A stretch of DNA of 64,000 nt from CBDFFW01 sp965246945 (GTDB lineage: Bacteria > Pseudomonadota > Alphaproteobacteria > UBA11073), in assembly GCA_965246945.1 (NCBI GenBank), contig CBDFFW010000001.1:310001-374000 (forward strand), given 5' to 3'. The notes beneath the pieces were generated by a model. It was given only the letters and a program-made list of their open reading frames with translations, did not search any database and had not been told where the DNA came from. Shown here piece by piece: positions 62,537-64,000 of this stretch (the first letter of the stretch is position 1; each line of letters begins with the position of its first letter). A program made the translations under genes and the position numbers.

Positions 62537-62601
62537 GGACTATATGCCATAAAGCTACCATATATGTGGCGCTTAATGATACATCGTTAATAGTTGCAAC
62601 G

Positions 62602-63438
62602 CTAAATAGTCAAACTTCCTAATGAGTTTTTGATAAGGTCGTCGATGGCTTTTAGTTCGCCTAGTAACTTTGGTAAATTTTTCAACGCAATCATGTTGGG
62701 CCCATCGCTGGGGGCGTGATCGGGATCGGGATGGGTTTCGATAAATACGCCGGCTACGCCAATGGCCAAGGCCGCACGCGCCAAGACCGGCACAAATTCA
62801 CGCTGGCCGCCGCTGGTGGTGCCCTGGCCGCCAGGTTGCTGCACACTATGCGTGGCATCAAAAATAACGGGATAGCCAGTTTGGCCCATAATCGGCAGGC
62901 TGCGCATATCAGACACCAGCGTGTTATAGCCGAAACTCGCCCCGCGCTCGCACAGTAAAATCTTGTCATTGCCCGTGCTGGCAATCTTTTGCGCGACATT
63001 GGCCATATCCCACGGCGCTAAAAACTGACCTTTTTTGACATTAACGACTTTGCCAGTTTGCCCTGCAGCGAGCAATAAATCAGTCTGACGGGACAGAAAT
63101 GCGGGGATTTGAATAACATCCACCACTTCACCGACCGGTTCGCATTGTACTGCATCATGCACGTCGGTGAGTATCGGCACACCAAAATCAGCGCGAATAT
63201 CTGCCAGAATTTGCAAACCCTGGGCCATGCCAATCCCACGGCCGGTATTGACCGAAGTGCGATTGGCTTTGTCATACGAACTTTTAAAAATCAAAGGGAT
63301 GTTTAGTTGTTGGGTTATTTCTACCAAGGTGCTGGCCACTTCCCGGCAATGGTCACGGCTTTCAATCTGGCAGGGGCCCGCAATCAATACAAAAGGTTTA
63401 TCATTCGCCAACACATATTGGCCGATGGTGACAGACAT
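62602..63438 (-). CDS. kdsA: 3-deoxy-D-manno-octulosonate 8-phosphate synthase
   Basis: 278 aa aldolase joining PEP and arabinose-5-phosphate for the Kdo part of lipopolysaccharide. FVLIAGPCQIESRDH, FKSSYDKANRTSV, QIPAFLSRQTDLL, VNVKKGQFLAPWDM and VIFDATHSVQQPGGQG are family motifs, with a metal Cys in GPCQIES. Intact and full length. Confidence 0.96.
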   Translation of the reverse strand: MSVTIGQYVLANDKPFVLIAGPCQIESRDHCREVASTLVEITQQLNIPLIFKSSYDKANRTSVNTGRGIGMAQGLQILADIRADFGVPILTDVHDAVQCEPVGEVVDVIQIPAFLSRQTDLLLAAGQTGKVVNVKKGQFLAPWDMANVAQKIASTGNDKILLCERGASFGYNTLVSDMRSLPIMGQTGYPVIFDATHSVQQPGGQGTTSGGQREFVPVLARAALAIGVAGVFIETHPDPDHAPSDGPNMIALKNLPKLLGELKAIDDLIKNSLGSLTI

Positions 63439-63523
63439 TCGTTTGCTTATCGCAAAGTCGGCGTATTTTCAAATATAACCTCGTTTGATTGTGTTTGTCT
63501 GATGATTATCGCATAACGGAATT

Positions 63524-64000
63524 ATGCCACTTGAACAGGCTTATATGGTGCCGTTGGTACTACTATCGGCCAGCTTGCATGCTTTTTCCAGCGCGATGTT
63601 GAAAAGTTATAATGCGAACCGTGCGTTTTTTGTGGTTTGTTTTGGAATTACCAGTGTTATCGCACTGCCGTTTATTCCCTTGTTACCGTTGCCAACTGGT
63701 ATTACCTGGCTGTGGCTGGCCTTGGCACTCGCGGCGCATTTCTTTTATCAGCTAACTTTAGTCTATGCGTATAATCACGGCGATTATTCCCTGGTTTATC
63801 CATTATCGCGTGGTATCGCCCCACTGGCTACTGCCATAGGCGGCTATGTATTTTTACAGGAAACATTGGCGCTGCCTGCCTGCCTGGCTGGGTATTGTTA
63901 TTATTGCCGCTGGCCTGGCAGTATTAGCAAGTAGTGCTTTATCCAAAGCATTCGATAAACATAATCTAACCGCGGTTGTGTTGGCTATTTTATGCGGATT
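63524..64000 (+). pseudogene. EamA-type permease, frameshifted and cut by the window edge
   Basis: Drug/metabolite transporter-like protein: about five membrane helices are seen before the break (MVPLVLLSASLHAFSSAM, LVYAYNHGDYSLVYPLSRG). At 63872-63887 the run CTGC-CTGC-CTGC-CTGG shifts the frame, and the frame stops at 63934. In the next frame the helix continues WLGIVIIAAGLAVLA and stays open to the window end. Removing one 4-base unit restores a normal EamA helix, so the gene looks broken by a tandem duplication. Confidence 0.7.
63872..63887 (+). repeat. Tetranucleotide run causing a frameshift
   Basis: CTGC three times followed by CTGG, in the EamA-type gene. One unit fewer restores the reading frame. 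Confidence 0.7.

Noticed and set aside
1..64000. CRISPR array, prophage, toxin-antitoxin or defence island
   Set aside because: No regularly spaced repeats, phage structural genes, transposases or recognisable defence proteins were seen on either strand.

Overview
The window reads as chromosomal DNA of an alphaproteobacterium with a moderate base composition and dense gene packing. The signs are the NDUFS4-type complex I accessory subunit, the split GlyQ/GlyS glycyl-tRNA synthetase, the [2Fe-2S] ISC-type ferredoxin, UbiG, a PhoB-type regulator, the MreC-MreD-PBP2 elongasome block, and a Tat-exported oxidoreductase resembling glucose-fructose oxidoreductase of Zymomonas. KdsA, L,D-transpeptidase, Lnt and a DsbD-like protein show a Gram-negative envelope. 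I cannot name the genus. Most genes are housekeeping. There is no CRISPR array, prophage, transposase or rRNA operon.

Layout. 1-3.5 kb: trehalose synthesis (otsB-otsA, otsA cut by the window edge) and the Tat-exported oxidoreductase. 3.5-7.1 kb: three tRNA genes (Met, Arg, Thr), two tRNA-like fragments, a large lipoprotein and a frameshifted exported protein. 7.1-12.7 kb: an HTH regulator diverging from a solute-binding-like protein, then rodA, greA, hemW and pyrD. 12.7-18.4 kb, minus strand: mreC-mreD-mrdA-prmC-holB, with prmC fused to an extra N-terminal domain. 18.5-24.6 kb: rho, glyQ, a gene split by an amber codon, folD, a YggT protein and a Sel1-like membrane protein. 24.3-38 kb: ispE, uracil-DNA glycosylase, a sugar-phosphate transferase with a nucleotide-sugar epimerase, ilvD, a ComM-type ATPase, eno, a DUF484 protein, rpsU, lnt and sufS. 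38-47 kb: hisG, a large sensor kinase, the fdx-nadC-murA operon, an L,D-transpeptidase and glyS. 47-51 kb: ubiG, a glycosyltransferase and a glutamine-dependent asparagine synthetase, in tightly coupled frames. 51-64 kb: tadA, an RsuA-family pseudouridine synthase, a CorC-like protein, a DsbD-like reductase, phoB, truA, a Na+/H+ antiporter, yejEF, kdsA and a disrupted EamA permease.

The most unusual signals are not a new multi-gene system. They are short palindromic repeats and small lesions. One palindromic element lies in frame inside enolase, and a second candidate lies inside prmC. Three spacers carry related CGTCAT...ATGACG repeats. Four reading frames, mostly of unrecognised exported or membrane proteins, are broken by a frameshift or a stop codon. 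Other points are a probable ATT start codon for ribosomal protein S21, a DUF7336-PrmC fusion, two long tail-to-tail gene overlaps, and a decayed minus-strand reading frame that still has an intact terminator.
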